Assembly (NCBI GenBank): GCA_023399055.1
Contig: JAEWQV010000014.1
Location: forward strand, 434,001 to 498,000
Length of the DNA stretch: 64,000 bases
Source: Bacillota bacterium
GTDB lineage: Bacteria; Bacillota; Clostridia; Lachnospirales; Lachnospiraceae
Reading direction: 5' to 3'
Made by a program: the position numbers and the translations under genes. Below are positions 42,586 to 51,506 of the stretch, in pieces; the stretch's first letter is position 1, and the number at the start of each line of letters is the position of its first letter. A model generated the notes under the pieces. That model worked only from the letters and a program-made list of their open reading frames with translations. It made no database searches and was not told the origin of the DNA.

Positions 42586-43508
42586 GACTGATCCTTAACA
42601 CGTTTATGGTAAGTTCTTCTTCTCCTTACGGGAAGTGATTGAGTTTTAACCTCTGGCTCTTGTTCAGGATTTGATTTTAATGTAACCCACATAGAGCTTC
42701 CACCCTTGCCATTGGTATCAATTTCAAGAAAATCAAACTTTTTAAGAAACTTGGATAGTTTCGTATCTCCATAATTTCTTACATCAAAATCTGGATATCG
42801 TTTTACCAATCGACTGCCTAACTCACCCATATTCATTCGCTGATCTTCTTCATCAACCTCGTTCATCATTTTAATAATAGCAGATTTTATCACGCTGATA
42901 TCAGTCATATTTTTAACCGTATCGCCATTCTCGGTAGTAATAGGAGCCTTAATCACCTTACTAGGATCAGGGTCCATCTCTTTCCCCTTCTTGACAGCAG
43001 CTTTTTTATTCTTATCCTTGTTTACATCAGATTTTGCATGGTTCTCTTCCATCTCCATGCTCTTCTTTTCCGATTCGGCCAACACATCCAAATATTTAAA
43101 CTGGTTACAGGCAGCGATGAAAGGCTTCGGTGTCTTTCGTTCCCCCATACCAACAATCAGCATTCCGGACTCGCGAAGCCTTGAGGCTAATTTGGTGAAG
43201 TCACTGTCACTGGAGACAATACAAAAACCTTCTACATTACCAGAATAAAGAATATCCATAGCATCTATAATCATTGCAGAATCTGTAGCGTTTTTACCAA
43301 CGGTATAGCCATATTGCTGCACCGGTGTAACGGAATTCTCTAACAATACATCTTTCCAGGAGCCTGCACTTGGTTTCGTCCAATCTCCATAGATACGCTT
43401 ATAGGTTGCAACTCCATACCCAGTTAATTCATCTAAAATATATTTAATATACTTAGCAGATACATTATCTGCATCGATTAAAACAGCAAATCGTTTTTCC
43501 TCTAACAT
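42582..43508 (-). CDS. NYN-domain ribonuclease-like protein with OST-HTH (LOTUS) domain
   Basis: 308 aa. The N-terminal PIN-like NYN domain (residues 1-150) has the acidic residues in VLIDADNVS, DSAMIIDAMDIL and VSSDSDFTKLASRL. A Lys/Glu-rich linker follows (about 155-205), then an OST-HTH domain (about 212-285: GELGSRLVKRYPDFDVRNYG, KLSKFLKKFDFLEI), and a basic tail RRRRTYHKR. The architecture suggests a nuclease guided to RNA by the LOTUS module. It overlaps the metallopeptidase gene by 4 bp. Confidence 0.88.
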   Translation of the reverse strand: MLEEKRFAVLIDADNVSAKYIKYILDELTGYGVATYKRIYGDWTKPSAGSWKDVLLENSVTPVQQYGYTVGKNATDSAMIIDAMDILYSGNVEGFCIVSSDSDFTKLASRLRESGMLIVGMGERKTPKPFIAACNQFKYLDVLAESEKKSMEMEENHAKSDVNKDKNKKAAVKKGKEMDPDPSKVIKAPITTENGDTVKNMTDISVIKSAIIKMMNEVDEEDQRMNMGELGSRLVKRYPDFDVRNYGDTKLSKFLKKFDFLEIDTNGKGGSSMWVTLKSNPEQEPEVKTQSLPVRRRRTYHKRVKDQS

Positions 43509-43703
43509 GCTTCTCTCCTTTGCAGGTTATTACAAAATCAATCTAATGCTATTATACACATTTCTAATTTTTTTGTACAGTTATTGGTAAATTCAATTAT
43601 TATTTCAAATAATCCTTCCAAATATAGCTTGTACTGCATATATTAGTATAAATTTGTTTAACTTCCAATTAAATGGTAATAATGAAACCAAGGAGGTGTA
43701 AGA

Positions 43704-44063
43704 ATGATAGCATTTATAAAAAATTACGATTTATTAATGGTTAGAAAAAAATTTATACTTTTATATCTGCTTAATGTTGCAGATATAACGTTTACATTAT
43801 TACTATTACAGACGGGGTATTTTCAGGAAGTGAATTTTCTTATGATAAATGCAGTAGAAAGTCCATTAATAAGTATCCTTATTAAAGTAATACTGCCAGC
43901 CATACTTTTACTATACTTATATCACGAAGTAAAAGATGCGGACAGCGAGCAATTAAGAATATCAAATATTGCAGTAAACATCTCATTAACCATTTATGCA
44001 ATAGTTAATTTAACGCATTTGGTTTGGGTTGCCTTGCTTCCGTTTTTTATATACTTTTATTAG
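43704..44063 (+). CDS. Small integral membrane protein, DUF5658-like
   Basis: 119 aa with three to four membrane helices. YLLNVADITFTLLLLQTGYFQEVNFLM fits the DUF5658 pattern (LNxxDxxxT, then G...E.N). The start follows AAGGAGGTG. Alone on the plus strand between divergent and convergent neighbours. Function unknown. Confidence 0.65.
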   Translation: MIAFIKNYDLLMVRKKFILLYLLNVADITFTLLLLQTGYFQEVNFLMINAVESPLISILIKVILPAILLLYLYHEVKDADSEQLRISNIAVNISLTIYAIVNLTHLVWVALLPFFIYFY

Positions 44064-44120
44064 TTCTTAGCTAATCCCAACATTTAGATATAAATTGTTC
44101 CTCTCCTATTATATTTTTCA

Positions 44121-44147
44121 GAAAAGAGTGCTTCTGGCACTCTTTTC
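44121..44147. terminator. Bidirectional hairpin between convergent genes
   Basis: GAAAAGAGTGC-TTCTG-GCACTCTTTTC, an 11-bp perfect stem between the DUF5658-like gene and the HAD gene. Confidence 0.7.
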
Positions 44148-44161
44148 CGCTACCATCCTTA

Positions 44162-44875
44162 TTAAATTACTGGAAGGTTATCTATTATTCGTTTCAAATC
44201 TTCAAAATCTCCTTGGGGATACCTTGTAATATCTTCTTCTGCTGAGCAGATGAGGCAATCCTTTAATAAAAAGGTCTCCATTCCAAGTGCTGCCGCACAC
44301 ATGTCATCACGGACATCATTACCAATCATAATGCATTCCGAAGGTTGTTTATTTAGCAAAGTAAGTATATTTTCATAATAGTTCAGATTTGGCTTACAAT
44401 AAGAACTGTTATCGTAGGTAGTTATAAGCTCAAAGTCATCATGATTTAACCCAGCCCATTCAATTCTAGTTAAAGTTGCTATTCTAGGAAAAATCGGGTT
44501 TGTAGCAAGTACAATAGTATATCCCTTATCTTTTAATACCTGAATACATTCCTTTGCCAAAGGATGGGTACCAGTACTATTCTTTGCGGCTATGAATTCA
44601 TTGCGATAATATTGATCAAAAAATTGTTCCAACTCTCTGGCTTTCTCACCTAAAATGCTCGTAAAGACACTCCAAAAACGCTCCTCATTGGTCATTGTTC
44701 CATCATTCTCAATCATTGCCTGTGTTCCAGCCAAAAGCGCATTCATGGTTTTTTCAGCTTCAATGCCTTGGGACAGCATTTTCTTTGATAGATTTTTCAT
44801 ATAAAGATTAAGAAACAAATTTTGATCCGGCATTGGTAATAAGGTTCCATCTAGGTCAAAAATAAATGTATTCAT
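44162..44875 (-). CDS. HAD-superfamily hydrolase (phosphatase)
   Basis: 237 aa. Motif I FDLDGTLLP (catalytic Asp near residue 7), motif II ATNP, a Lys in YCKPN, and motif IV MIGNDVRDDMCAAALGM. The alpha-helical cap between motifs I and II is of subfamily I. The ATG at 44875 follows AGGAGG; the in-frame start eight codons upstream contains that site. Substrate undetermined, possibly a sugar phosphate or phosphoglycolate. Confidence 0.88.
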   Translation of the reverse strand: MNTFIFDLDGTLLPMPDQNLFLNLYMKNLSKKMLSQGIEAEKTMNALLAGTQAMIENDGTMTNEERFWSVFTSILGEKARELEQFFDQYYRNEFIAAKNSTGTHPLAKECIQVLKDKGYTIVLATNPIFPRIATLTRIEWAGLNHDDFELITTYDNSSYCKPNLNYYENILTLLNKQPSECIMIGNDVRDDMCAAALGMETFLLKDCLICSAEEDITRYPQGDFEDLKRIIDNLPVI

Positions 44876-44976
44876 ATCTGTTATCCTCCTGTATGCCAAT
44901 TTCCTACTTTTTCATATTATCAAATCATCCAGTCTCTATCAAGTATAAAATCTGTAATATTCCTTAAAACCAGATA

Positions 44977-46269
44977 CTACTTCTGTAGAAAGAGCAATTG
45001 TTCCCATTTCTTTTGTGGTTCATAATCTTCAACGACTAAATAACCACCCAAATAAAGAAGACTTCTACGCAACATATCCTTCTCTAATTCACTAAAAGAG
45101 GTTAAGACCTCTTCATATTCATCCTCTTCAAAGCATGCTTCCAGTAATTCGATTAAATCTGCCTGACTTCGAACAGTGCTTTTCATTAAGAAGATTTTCT
45201 CTGCAGTTGTAGAAATCCCACGTAATACTTCAATGAAATTACGTAGCTGTTCGTCCTCCATAGGACTTCCGTCTTCAAAGACCTCAATTCCCTCCTTTGA
45301 AGATGTTGCAACAACAAAGAAATTATGCAAGGTGCCAGTTTGCAGATTATGTTTTAATCTAGGTAACATGCGAATGTAAGCTTTTTTATTATAGCTCGTT
45401 AACTCCACTGAAAGATTTAATTGCTTACTGATGAAATCAAGGGTTTGTTCACCTCTCTTTTCCAGATCAATATCTGCTAAAGAACCTAAATAATCCTTGA
45501 GCCAATCCAACTCCTGCGTGTTAAATAGTAATCGCTCAAGTTTTTGATCGAGCAAAACACAGGCAAACGCATTGGTTAGTACAATTTCATAAATGTTAAT
45601 CAACATATGTTTTGCTTGTTCATCGTAATTTTCCAATAAAAGATTTATGTCTTGTAGGGCAAATTTATTTATAAAACTCTGTTCTAATGAAAGGCGCTGT
45701 AAGTATGCATAAATATATTCAACTCCACAGAGGTTCTCCACCACCTCTGATAAGGGATAATCAATTGAGGCTTGCGTTATATGTGCTGCAAACTCAGGTT
45801 CATAATCATGAAAGAATTCTGGCAGAGCTTTAAAAACCGTATCTTGGTATGCAAAATTTGTGAGCTCTGGAGTAGCTGTCTTCTGCAGTTCCATATGCAA
45901 CAGCCTACTCTCATTTACACAATCTTGAACTCCCTTCAAGCCGTTATGATATAACTCTAATAATTTTCTATCTTTTAAGGCATCTAGTTTCTGTTTCATT
46001 GGAAAAATGGATTTTAAATAAAAACCAATACTGAAGCATATTGACTGCAGAATCTCTTGAGCCTTTTCTACAGGAATAGAACTACTTTCATCATTGGTAT
46101 ATCGGATTACTTCTTTCTCCATTAGCTCCAATAATTCCATTTGTATACGTTCCATTTGTCCCCCAGAGATAAGCTGTCTTTCACATACTTCTGTAAAAAG
46201 AGTTTGAAAATAGTTTTCACTGTCAAGTATACTTTCTTCAAAGTAACCGTAATGATCTAATTGATTCAT
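44977..46269 (-). CDS. DUF6179-like conserved protein
   Basis: 430 aa, soluble and mostly helical, no signal peptide or membrane segment. I recognise it as similar to DUF6179 proteins, which are usually encoded beside DUF6323. Recognisable blocks are SICFSIGFYLKS, RMLPRLKHNLQTGTLHNFFV and IEVFEDGSPMEDEQLRNFIE. Its start lies one base after the DUF6323 stop, with its ribosome site GGGAG inside that gene, so expression is coupled. No function can be assigned. Confidence 0.65.
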   Translation of the reverse strand: MNQLDHYGYFEESILDSENYFQTLFTEVCERQLISGGQMERIQMELLELMEKEVIRYTNDESSSIPVEKAQEILQSICFSIGFYLKSIFPMKQKLDALKDRKLLELYHNGLKGVQDCVNESRLLHMELQKTATPELTNFAYQDTVFKALPEFFHDYEPEFAAHITQASIDYPLSEVVENLCGVEYIYAYLQRLSLEQSFINKFALQDINLLLENYDEQAKHMLINIYEIVLTNAFACVLLDQKLERLLFNTQELDWLKDYLGSLADIDLEKRGEQTLDFISKQLNLSVELTSYNKKAYIRMLPRLKHNLQTGTLHNFFVVATSSKEGIEVFEDGSPMEDEQLRNFIEVLRGISTTAEKIFLMKSTVRSQADLIELLEACFEEDEYEEVLTSFSELEKDMLRRSLLYLGGYLVVEDYEPQKKWEQLLFLQK

Positions 46270-46270
46270 A

Positions 46271-46783
46271 TTACCACTCCCATTCCTCTCTATCATAGTC
46301 AAGAAAATGTGTATAATCCTCCTCATATCCGTCAATATCCTGATATCCTTTTTCTCCGTATCTCAAATCCCTGCAGTAATTCTCCAGTATCGTCTCTTTT
46401 AAATATTCAGTGGAACCCTGACAGATATCGTCAAAATATTTTTTCATACTATGAATCAGCTCATTATCCGTTAACTCTTCTAAGGTTTCATTTTTGAAAT
46501 AATAAAAAATTTCCTGCAGCTCAGCAAGTGTATCTGCATAATTATCTTGATATAGATAGGGCGAATCACTAAATTCAATAATAATCTTTTGAAGGACACC
46601 TCCGCCAAACTCAATACGTCCATATTTTTGGAGACTTTCTTTTCTATTTTCGATTAAAAACTGAATGTCTGGCTCATAAAGTTGTAAGCCATACTTCATT
46701 GTAATCTCATTACAATTCCTGACTGCATTGGTGGTTTGCGAATTCTGTAATGAAATAGGTAGGAGTAAATAATCATTCTTCAT
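46271..46783 (-). CDS. DUF6323-like conserved protein
   Basis: About 170 aa, acidic, soluble. The N-terminus KNDYLLLPISLQNSQTTNAV and the block YGRIEFGGGVLQKIIIEFSDSPYL resemble DUF6323. It precedes and is coupled to the DUF6179-like gene, forming a two-gene unit. The ATG at 46783 follows AAAGGATGG; an earlier in-frame ATG overlaps a dispersed repeat. Function unknown; the obligate pairing suggests a complex. Confidence 0.65.
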   Translation of the reverse strand: MKNDYLLLPISLQNSQTTNAVRNCNEITMKYGLQLYEPDIQFLIENRKESLQKYGRIEFGGGVLQKIIIEFSDSPYLYQDNYADTLAELQEIFYYFKNETLEELTDNELIHSMKKYFDDICQGSTEYLKETILENYCRDLRYGEKGYQDIDGYEEDYTHFLDYDREEWEW

Positions 46784-46810
46784 ATAAATCCATCCTTTCA
46801 AAGTTATTTG

Positions 46811-46858
46811 CAGTTCAGTCATAAGCTCGGTTTCGCTTTGGTAGAACTGTTACCAAAA
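46811..46858 (-). repeat. Dispersed hairpin repeat, copy C
   Basis: On the minus strand a hairpin TTGGTA-ACAGTTC-TACCAA is followed by AGCGAAACCGAGCTTATGAC and TGAACTG. The tail matches copy B at 25 of 31 positions. It lies 28 bp upstream of the DUF6323-like gene. Confidence 0.65.
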
Positions 46859-46875
46859 TTATTTTCAAAAAGGTA

Positions 46876-46904
46876 TTGACAGCATGCAACATTTGTGATA
46901 TAGT
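46876..46904 (+). promoter_or_regulatory. Strong orphan promoter on the plus strand
   Basis: TTGACA (46876-46881), 17-bp spacer, TGA-TATAGT (46899-46904) with an extended -10. No plus-strand ORF follows. Downstream are a small TAGAT/ATCTA hairpin (about 46935) with a T-rich tract and, at 47041, a 40-bp palindrome. It may express a small RNA; the rest of 46905-47040 shows nothing else. Confidence 0.6.
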
Positions 46905-47040
46905 ATAAATGTATTATTATACCTTTTCACAGATAGATGCTGATTATCTAATTATAGCTCTATTTATTTTTTTCGTCAACATAATTTAAATGAGATAATT
47001 TTACAATAAATCAAACAAATGAATCCATTAATCGTTTCAC

Positions 47041-47080
47041 ATTAGGAAAGCCAAGAGAATATTCTCTTGGCTTTCCTAAT
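47041..47080. terminator. Perfect 40-bp palindrome, probable bidirectional terminator
   Basis: Two exact 20-bp arms (ATTAGGAAAGCCAAGAGAAT and its complement) with no spacer, 19 bp past the stop of the P-loop kinase gene. There is no T-run on either side. Confidence 0.75.
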
Positions 47081-47099
47081 GTTCTATTTCATATAATTC

Positions 47100-47687
47100 T
47101 TATGGTGTTTCCAATATCTCAACTATCCGCTTAAGTGATTCTTGGTATTCTTCATCCGAAGAATTTTTAAAGATTAATAAATCATCGATTACACTTGGAT
47201 CATCCAGGGAGTTTGGTGGATTAAAGTTACAACCTGCAATGTATTCTTCCCAATGGGATAATTTCCAGGTATCTCTGTCAGAATTACGTGCAATCATACG
47301 TTGTTTACATACTTCTATTGAAGTTTCCACCCAAACTACGACTAGCCTTGCATTCTTTTCTTTTAATTTATCCTTCAACTGCTGAATGTAATTGATATCT
47401 CTAATCTCCTCTGTAAATGGAGCATTGATTAATACGATATCATCATAGTCCAACGCCTCCAATGCCAGAGCCACCACAGCCTCATATTCAAAATCACGAA
47501 TATTCTCTTCAAAGAAACTGGAGCTTCGATCATATGGCTGATTTGCTACATTAAAAATTTGCTTAGATAACACAATAAGGGTATCTTTATCGAGATATAC
47601 CACATGCTTTAATGTCTTTGCTAATTGCTTTGATATATAGGTTTTTCCGCTAGCTGGCGGAGAAGTTACAAGGATTAGTTTCTTCAT
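47100..47687 (-). CDS. P-loop kinase-like ATPase (AAA_33 / zeta-toxin-like fold)
   Basis: 195 aa. The Walker A loop SPPASGKTYISKQLA is at the N-terminus, VYLDKDTL supplies the next acidic position, DDIVLINAPF the Walker B strand, and RLVVVWVETSIEVCKQRMIARNSDRD the lid with basic residues. Such proteins phosphorylate small molecules or nucleotides. No antitoxin is adjacent, so a toxin role is unlikely. The ATG follows GGAG. Confidence 0.8.
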   Translation of the reverse strand: MKKLILVTSPPASGKTYISKQLAKTLKHVVYLDKDTLIVLSKQIFNVANQPYDRSSSFFEENIRDFEYEAVVALALEALDYDDIVLINAPFTEEIRDINYIQQLKDKLKEKNARLVVVWVETSIEVCKQRMIARNSDRDTWKLSHWEEYIAGCNFNPPNSLDDPSVIDDLLIFKNSSDEEYQESLKRIVEILETP

Positions 47688-47799
47688 TATTAATCTCCAT
47701 TATGGCGCTTTGTGCCATTTCAAACTGTAGTGAACAGAACCAAGAAGCTAAACAGTCAGGAAAATCTCAGGTTATAGAGGTTGGTTCTAAATAGTTTCT

Positions 47800-49167
47800 T
47801 TATTTTAAAAACATCTTAACATACTTCAGATGATTTTTATACGGAGGATATCTCAAAGGCATATCAAAATGGATTGATTTCTTTAAAACACTCTTATGAT
47901 GTGAGAAGGTATCAAAGCTTGCTTTACCATGATAACCTCCCATTCCGCTGTCCCCTACTCCACCAAAGGGCGAATACATGCTTACTAAATGCATAATTGT
48001 ATCATTGATACAACCTCCACCAAAGGAGACATTTTTTAGCATTGCCTTCTGACGATTTTTTGATTTAGTAAAATAATAAAAGGCCAATGGCTTTGGGAGT
48101 GTGTTAAGCTTATTTACTACCTCTTGTAAGGATTTAAATTCCAGCACCGGAAGGATTGGACCAAAAATTTCTTCCTGCATTATCCTACTTTCCCAAGTAA
48201 TCTGATCTAAAATCGTCGGGGTTATGAGCTTACTTGCAAAATTTAATTCACCCCCTATAATAATCTTCTCGCCTGCAATCAATCCTTCTAGCCTTTTAAA
48301 ATGCTTCTCACTAATAACTCTTGGAAATTCCTTATAGTTATCATTATTTTCGTAAAAACGATGGATATACTGTTTCATCTTTTCCAGTAAGGCAGCCTTA
48401 ACGCTTTGGTGAACTAACAAATAATCTGGTGCAACACAAGTTTGCCCTGCATTCACATATTTTCCCCAAATAATGCGCCTTGCCGCTATATCCAGATCAG
48501 CTGTTTCATCAACAATACAAGGGCTCTTTCCACCAAGTTCTAAAGTTACAGGGGTTAGGTTGTTTGCGGCAGCACTCATTACAACTTTACCTACTGCCAC
48601 ACTTCCAGTAAAAAAGATATAATCAAATTTTTGGCTAAGAAGTGACTGGTTTGCTTCTCTGCCACCTTGGATAACCGCAACATAATCCTGATCAAAAGCC
48701 TGCCTAAGTAGTTTTTCTATTACTAATGATGTATTCACGGATTCATTGGAAGGTTTGACAACAGCACAGTTGCCGGCAGCAATTGCCCCAATTAACGGAG
48801 CTAAAGTTAACTGAAATGGATAGTTCCAGGGAGAAATAATCAAGGCGATTCCATATGGTTCCGGATAAATTCTGCTTGTAGATATAAAGTTGACAAGTGA
48901 AGTCCTGACTCTTTTAGGAGCAGCCCAGCCTCGTAAATGCTTAATAGTAAATCGTAGCTCTTCTAATACAATACCGATTTCCGTGGCATATGCTTCTAAA
49001 GGTGCTTTATTCAAATCCTTCTTTAAAGCCTCTAATATTTCTTTCTCATTTGAACGTATTACTTCTTCCAGCCGTTTAAGATGCTTAATACGAAAAGCAA
49101 TTTCTTTTGTATTACCTTTATTAAAAAAATTGCGTTGTTTTTTTAAAATAGATTCAATCTGCTGCAT
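47800..49167 (-). CDS. Aldehyde dehydrogenase, class 3-like
   Basis: 455 aa NAD(P)-dependent enzyme oxidising aldehydes to acids. PWNYPFQLTLAPLIGAIAAGN binds cofactor, then TGSVAVGKVVMSAA, LELGGKSPCIVDE (general base Glu) and YVNAGQTCVAPDYLLV with the catalytic Cys. The C-terminal PFGGVGDSGMGGYHGKASFDTFSHHKS is typical of the class 3 branch. The start follows AAGGAG. Substrate could be a long-chain or aromatic aldehyde. Confidence 0.93.
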   Translation of the reverse strand: MQQIESILKKQRNFFNKGNTKEIAFRIKHLKRLEEVIRSNEKEILEALKKDLNKAPLEAYATEIGIVLEELRFTIKHLRGWAAPKRVRTSLVNFISTSRIYPEPYGIALIISPWNYPFQLTLAPLIGAIAAGNCAVVKPSNESVNTSLVIEKLLRQAFDQDYVAVIQGGREANQSLLSQKFDYIFFTGSVAVGKVVMSAAANNLTPVTLELGGKSPCIVDETADLDIAARRIIWGKYVNAGQTCVAPDYLLVHQSVKAALLEKMKQYIHRFYENNDNYKEFPRVISEKHFKRLEGLIAGEKIIIGGELNFASKLITPTILDQITWESRIMQEEIFGPILPVLEFKSLQEVVNKLNTLPKPLAFYYFTKSKNRQKAMLKNVSFGGGCINDTIMHLVSMYSPFGGVGDSGMGGYHGKASFDTFSHHKSVLKKSIHFDMPLRYPPYKNHLKYVKMFLK

Positions 49168-49273
49168 ATTAGTCTACTCCTTTTCTTTATAAAATTAATA
49201 TTATTCTGTTTTATGAATCAATAAAGGAACTTCACTCATATACTATGATAGAACCTTAAGGGAGAATCGTCCT

Positions 49274-49912
49274 ATGCCAGCATACAAAGATGATACACAC
49301 AGCACTCAAAGGAAAATGGTACTTAATGGCAAAGGCCAAGTATCTGTATCCCCTGATTTTGCAAGCTTACGGCTTGGAGTTTTAACCAGTGGAGAATCAG
49401 TTACTGCAGCTCAAATGGAGAATGCAAGAATAAGTCAGCAAGTATTACAGGGCTTAAAGCAGCTTGGAATCACCGATATCCAAACAGTACAATATCAAAT
49501 CGATCAATTAGTGGACTTTCAAAACGGTCAACGTATTAATCAAGGTTATCAGGTGCGAAATGTATTTGAAGTTACAACAGGTGATATTGCTCGTGTGGGT
49601 ACAGTTATTGATACAGCAGTAAAAAATGGAGCTAATATTGTTGAATCAATCCGTTTTGACATATCAAAACCAGAACTTTATTATCAACAAGCTCTCAATC
49701 TTGCTGTAAAAAATGCTATTAATAAAGCTAAGGGGATTGGCTCCAGCTTAAAAATTCCGAATGAACCAGTTCCTGTATTAATTACAGAAAATAGTTTGGC
49801 ACCAATTCCTTATACCCGTTCCTTAGCAATGCGGGGTGAAATTGCTACCACACCAATTGAACCAGGTCAAAATGATATTGAAGCATCCGTAACAGTAGAA
49901 TTTACTTATTAA
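49274..49912 (+). CDS. SIMPL-domain (DUF541) protein
   Basis: 212 aa. The N-terminal VLNGKGQVSVSPDFASLRLGVLTSGESV and the central IQTVQYQIDQLVDFQNGQ, YQVRNVFEVTTGDIARVGTVID are SIMPL hallmarks. Unlike many homologues it lacks a signal peptide, so it is probably cytosolic, similar to Bacillus YjfN-type or BP26-like proteins. Ribosome site GGGAG. Confidence 0.85.
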   Translation: MPAYKDDTHSTQRKMVLNGKGQVSVSPDFASLRLGVLTSGESVTAAQMENARISQQVLQGLKQLGITDIQTVQYQIDQLVDFQNGQRINQGYQVRNVFEVTTGDIARVGTVIDTAVKNGANIVESIRFDISKPELYYQQALNLAVKNAINKAKGIGSSLKIPNEPVPVLITENSLAPIPYTRSLAMRGEIATTPIEPGQNDIEASVTVEFTY

Positions 49913-49967
49913 GTTATATAGTTCTACTATATTAACAGCTTACTTACAACATAATTGTATCATTGAC

Positions 49968-50008
49968 AAAGGCTGGATTAGGAACATATTCTAAACCAGC
50001 CTTATTTC
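49968..50008. terminator. Terminator between the SIMPL and SDR genes
   Basis: AAGGCTGG (49969) and CCAGCCTT (49996-50003) with an interrupted inner ATTAG/CTAA extension, ending TATTT on the plus strand. Convergent genes use both sides. Confidence 0.75.
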
Positions 50009-50022
50009 ATAAAGTTATTATA

Positions 50023-50880
50023 TTATTCTATTGTAAATATTTCTCCGGTAATCGCTTCACTTAGTTTAAATAATCGTTTTGCAGTTGCCTTGCTTTTGGC
50101 GGTCTTTGAAGTCTTGGACATTTTATTCAGATAATAGTATTTTCCGGTCACCCTTCCACCTTCTTCAGAATTAGCAAGATAAATGGCTGACTTAGCCCCT
50201 TCTTCCGGAGTTAAGAAAAACGGTTTTAATATACTGGTAATTGACTTACCAAACCCTGTATTTCGATTAATTCCCATAGAAGTTGCAACAGCACCAGGAT
50301 GGCAGGAATTAACCAGAATACCTCGCTCCTTTACGCGACTTGCAAGTTCACGCGCAAATAAAATATTGGCAAGCTTTGACTGGCTATACGCTTTAATTAC
50401 ATGGGTTAGTTGGCATCCCTTTCTCAAATTAATGTCATTAAAATGTATTTTGCCTACTTTATGTGCTCCAGAAGCTACAACTATAATTCGACTACCCTTA
50501 TCCATTAAATCAAGTAGTCGTAAGGTTAATAAAAAATGCCCAATATGATTTACACCGAACTGCTCCTCTAATCCATCAACAGTTTCTCTTCTGTCCAAAG
50601 AAATCACACCTGCATTATTAATTAATACATCTATCTGCTTGTATTGTTTTCTAAATTCATCAGTAAAATCTCGAATATTTTGCATATCCCCAAGATCACA
50701 AGTCATCAGGCTTATGTCACGATTCTCATATTCCAGAAGTTCTTGTAATGCTTTTTCTCCCCTTTGTTGGTTTCGACAAAGCATAACAACCTGAAATCCT
50801 TGATCAGCCAAGGCAGCCACAGTAGCTTTACCCATACCGGAATTAGCTCCTGTTACAATAGCTAGTTTCTTATCACTCAT
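50023..50880 (-). CDS. Short-chain dehydrogenase/reductase, retinol-dehydrogenase-like
   Basis: 285 aa. LAIVTGANSGMGKATVAAL is the cofactor loop; LCRNQQRGEKAL suggests NADP preference; INNAGV, then VVASGAHKVG, and the catalytic YSQSKLAN follow. CHPGAVATSM completes the fold. The ribosome site is weak (AGAAGGG at about 13 nt). Substrate unknown. Confidence 0.92.
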   Translation of the reverse strand: MSDKKLAIVTGANSGMGKATVAALADQGFQVVMLCRNQQRGEKALQELLEYENRDISLMTCDLGDMQNIRDFTDEFRKQYKQIDVLINNAGVISLDRRETVDGLEEQFGVNHIGHFLLTLRLLDLMDKGSRIIVVASGAHKVGKIHFNDINLRKGCQLTHVIKAYSQSKLANILFARELASRVKERGILVNSCHPGAVATSMGINRNTGFGKSITSILKPFFLTPEEGAKSAIYLANSEEGGRVTGKYYYLNKMSKTSKTAKSKATAKRLFKLSEAITGEIFTIE

Positions 50881-50975
50881 TTATAAAACCAACCCTTCTT
50901 TTACTACAATGAATAAAACACTAAGGAGACAATTTTATATAAAAACTTTATAGATTGGATAACGCTTTAATAAAC

Positions 50976-51422
50976 TTATTCTGCATTCAGTTTATTAATT
51001 GCTGCTGAAATCCTACTCAATCTCGTTTCTTCCTTTTTCGCTTGTAGTATTCCAGTAACTATCTCTTTTTTCTTAGTATAGGATAATTTCTCGTAGGCTT
51101 TAAATGCATTTGGGTTAGTACTAAATGCCTGCTGTAAATCATCCGGAATTTCTACCACTCGTTCTTCTTCATCTTTTTCTAAGGTTACCAGGACTTTATC
51201 TCCAAAGGTTTTACCTATTTTATTTCGAATCTCTTGGGTCATACCGATGCAATATCGTCCATTCATAAATACCAATGAACCACGATACTCAACTCCATCA
51301 AAGGTTGCAAGTACCTTTACTCGTTTCGCACCAAAGACTTCTGGTACAGAAAAGGGAGGTTCAATATAGGCTGCATTCATATTTTCGTGTTGTGTTATTA
51401 CTGCTTCAAAAGTCTGTTTCAT
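50976..51422 (-). CDS. DUF1905 / YdeI-OmpD-associated family protein
   Basis: 148 aa. The first about 90 residues form a DUF1905 barrel (VKVLATFDGVEYRGSLVFMN, IRNKIGKTFGDKVLVTLEKD). The C-terminal helical segment AFKAYEKLSYTKKKEIVTGI, then AKKEETRLSRISAAI is the YdeI-type tail. Function is not well defined in the family. Ribosome site GGAGAAG. Confidence 0.85.
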   Translation of the reverse strand: MKQTFEAVITQHENMNAAYIEPPFSVPEVFGAKRVKVLATFDGVEYRGSLVFMNGRYCIGMTQEIRNKIGKTFGDKVLVTLEKDEEERVVEIPDDLQQAFSTNPNAFKAYEKLSYTKKKEIVTGILQAKKEETRLSRISAAINKLNAE

Positions 51423-51506
51423 AGAACTTCTCCATATTTACCTTGATGCCAATAGCCCTTACAGCCGTTAGTATCTCGGTAATGTGCTTCTACATTTAGT
51501 TGGTGT

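Noticed and set aside
47100..47687. Zeta-type toxin reading of the P-loop kinase
   Set aside because: No small antitoxin gene is adjacent, and the motifs fit general AAA_33 kinases equally well.
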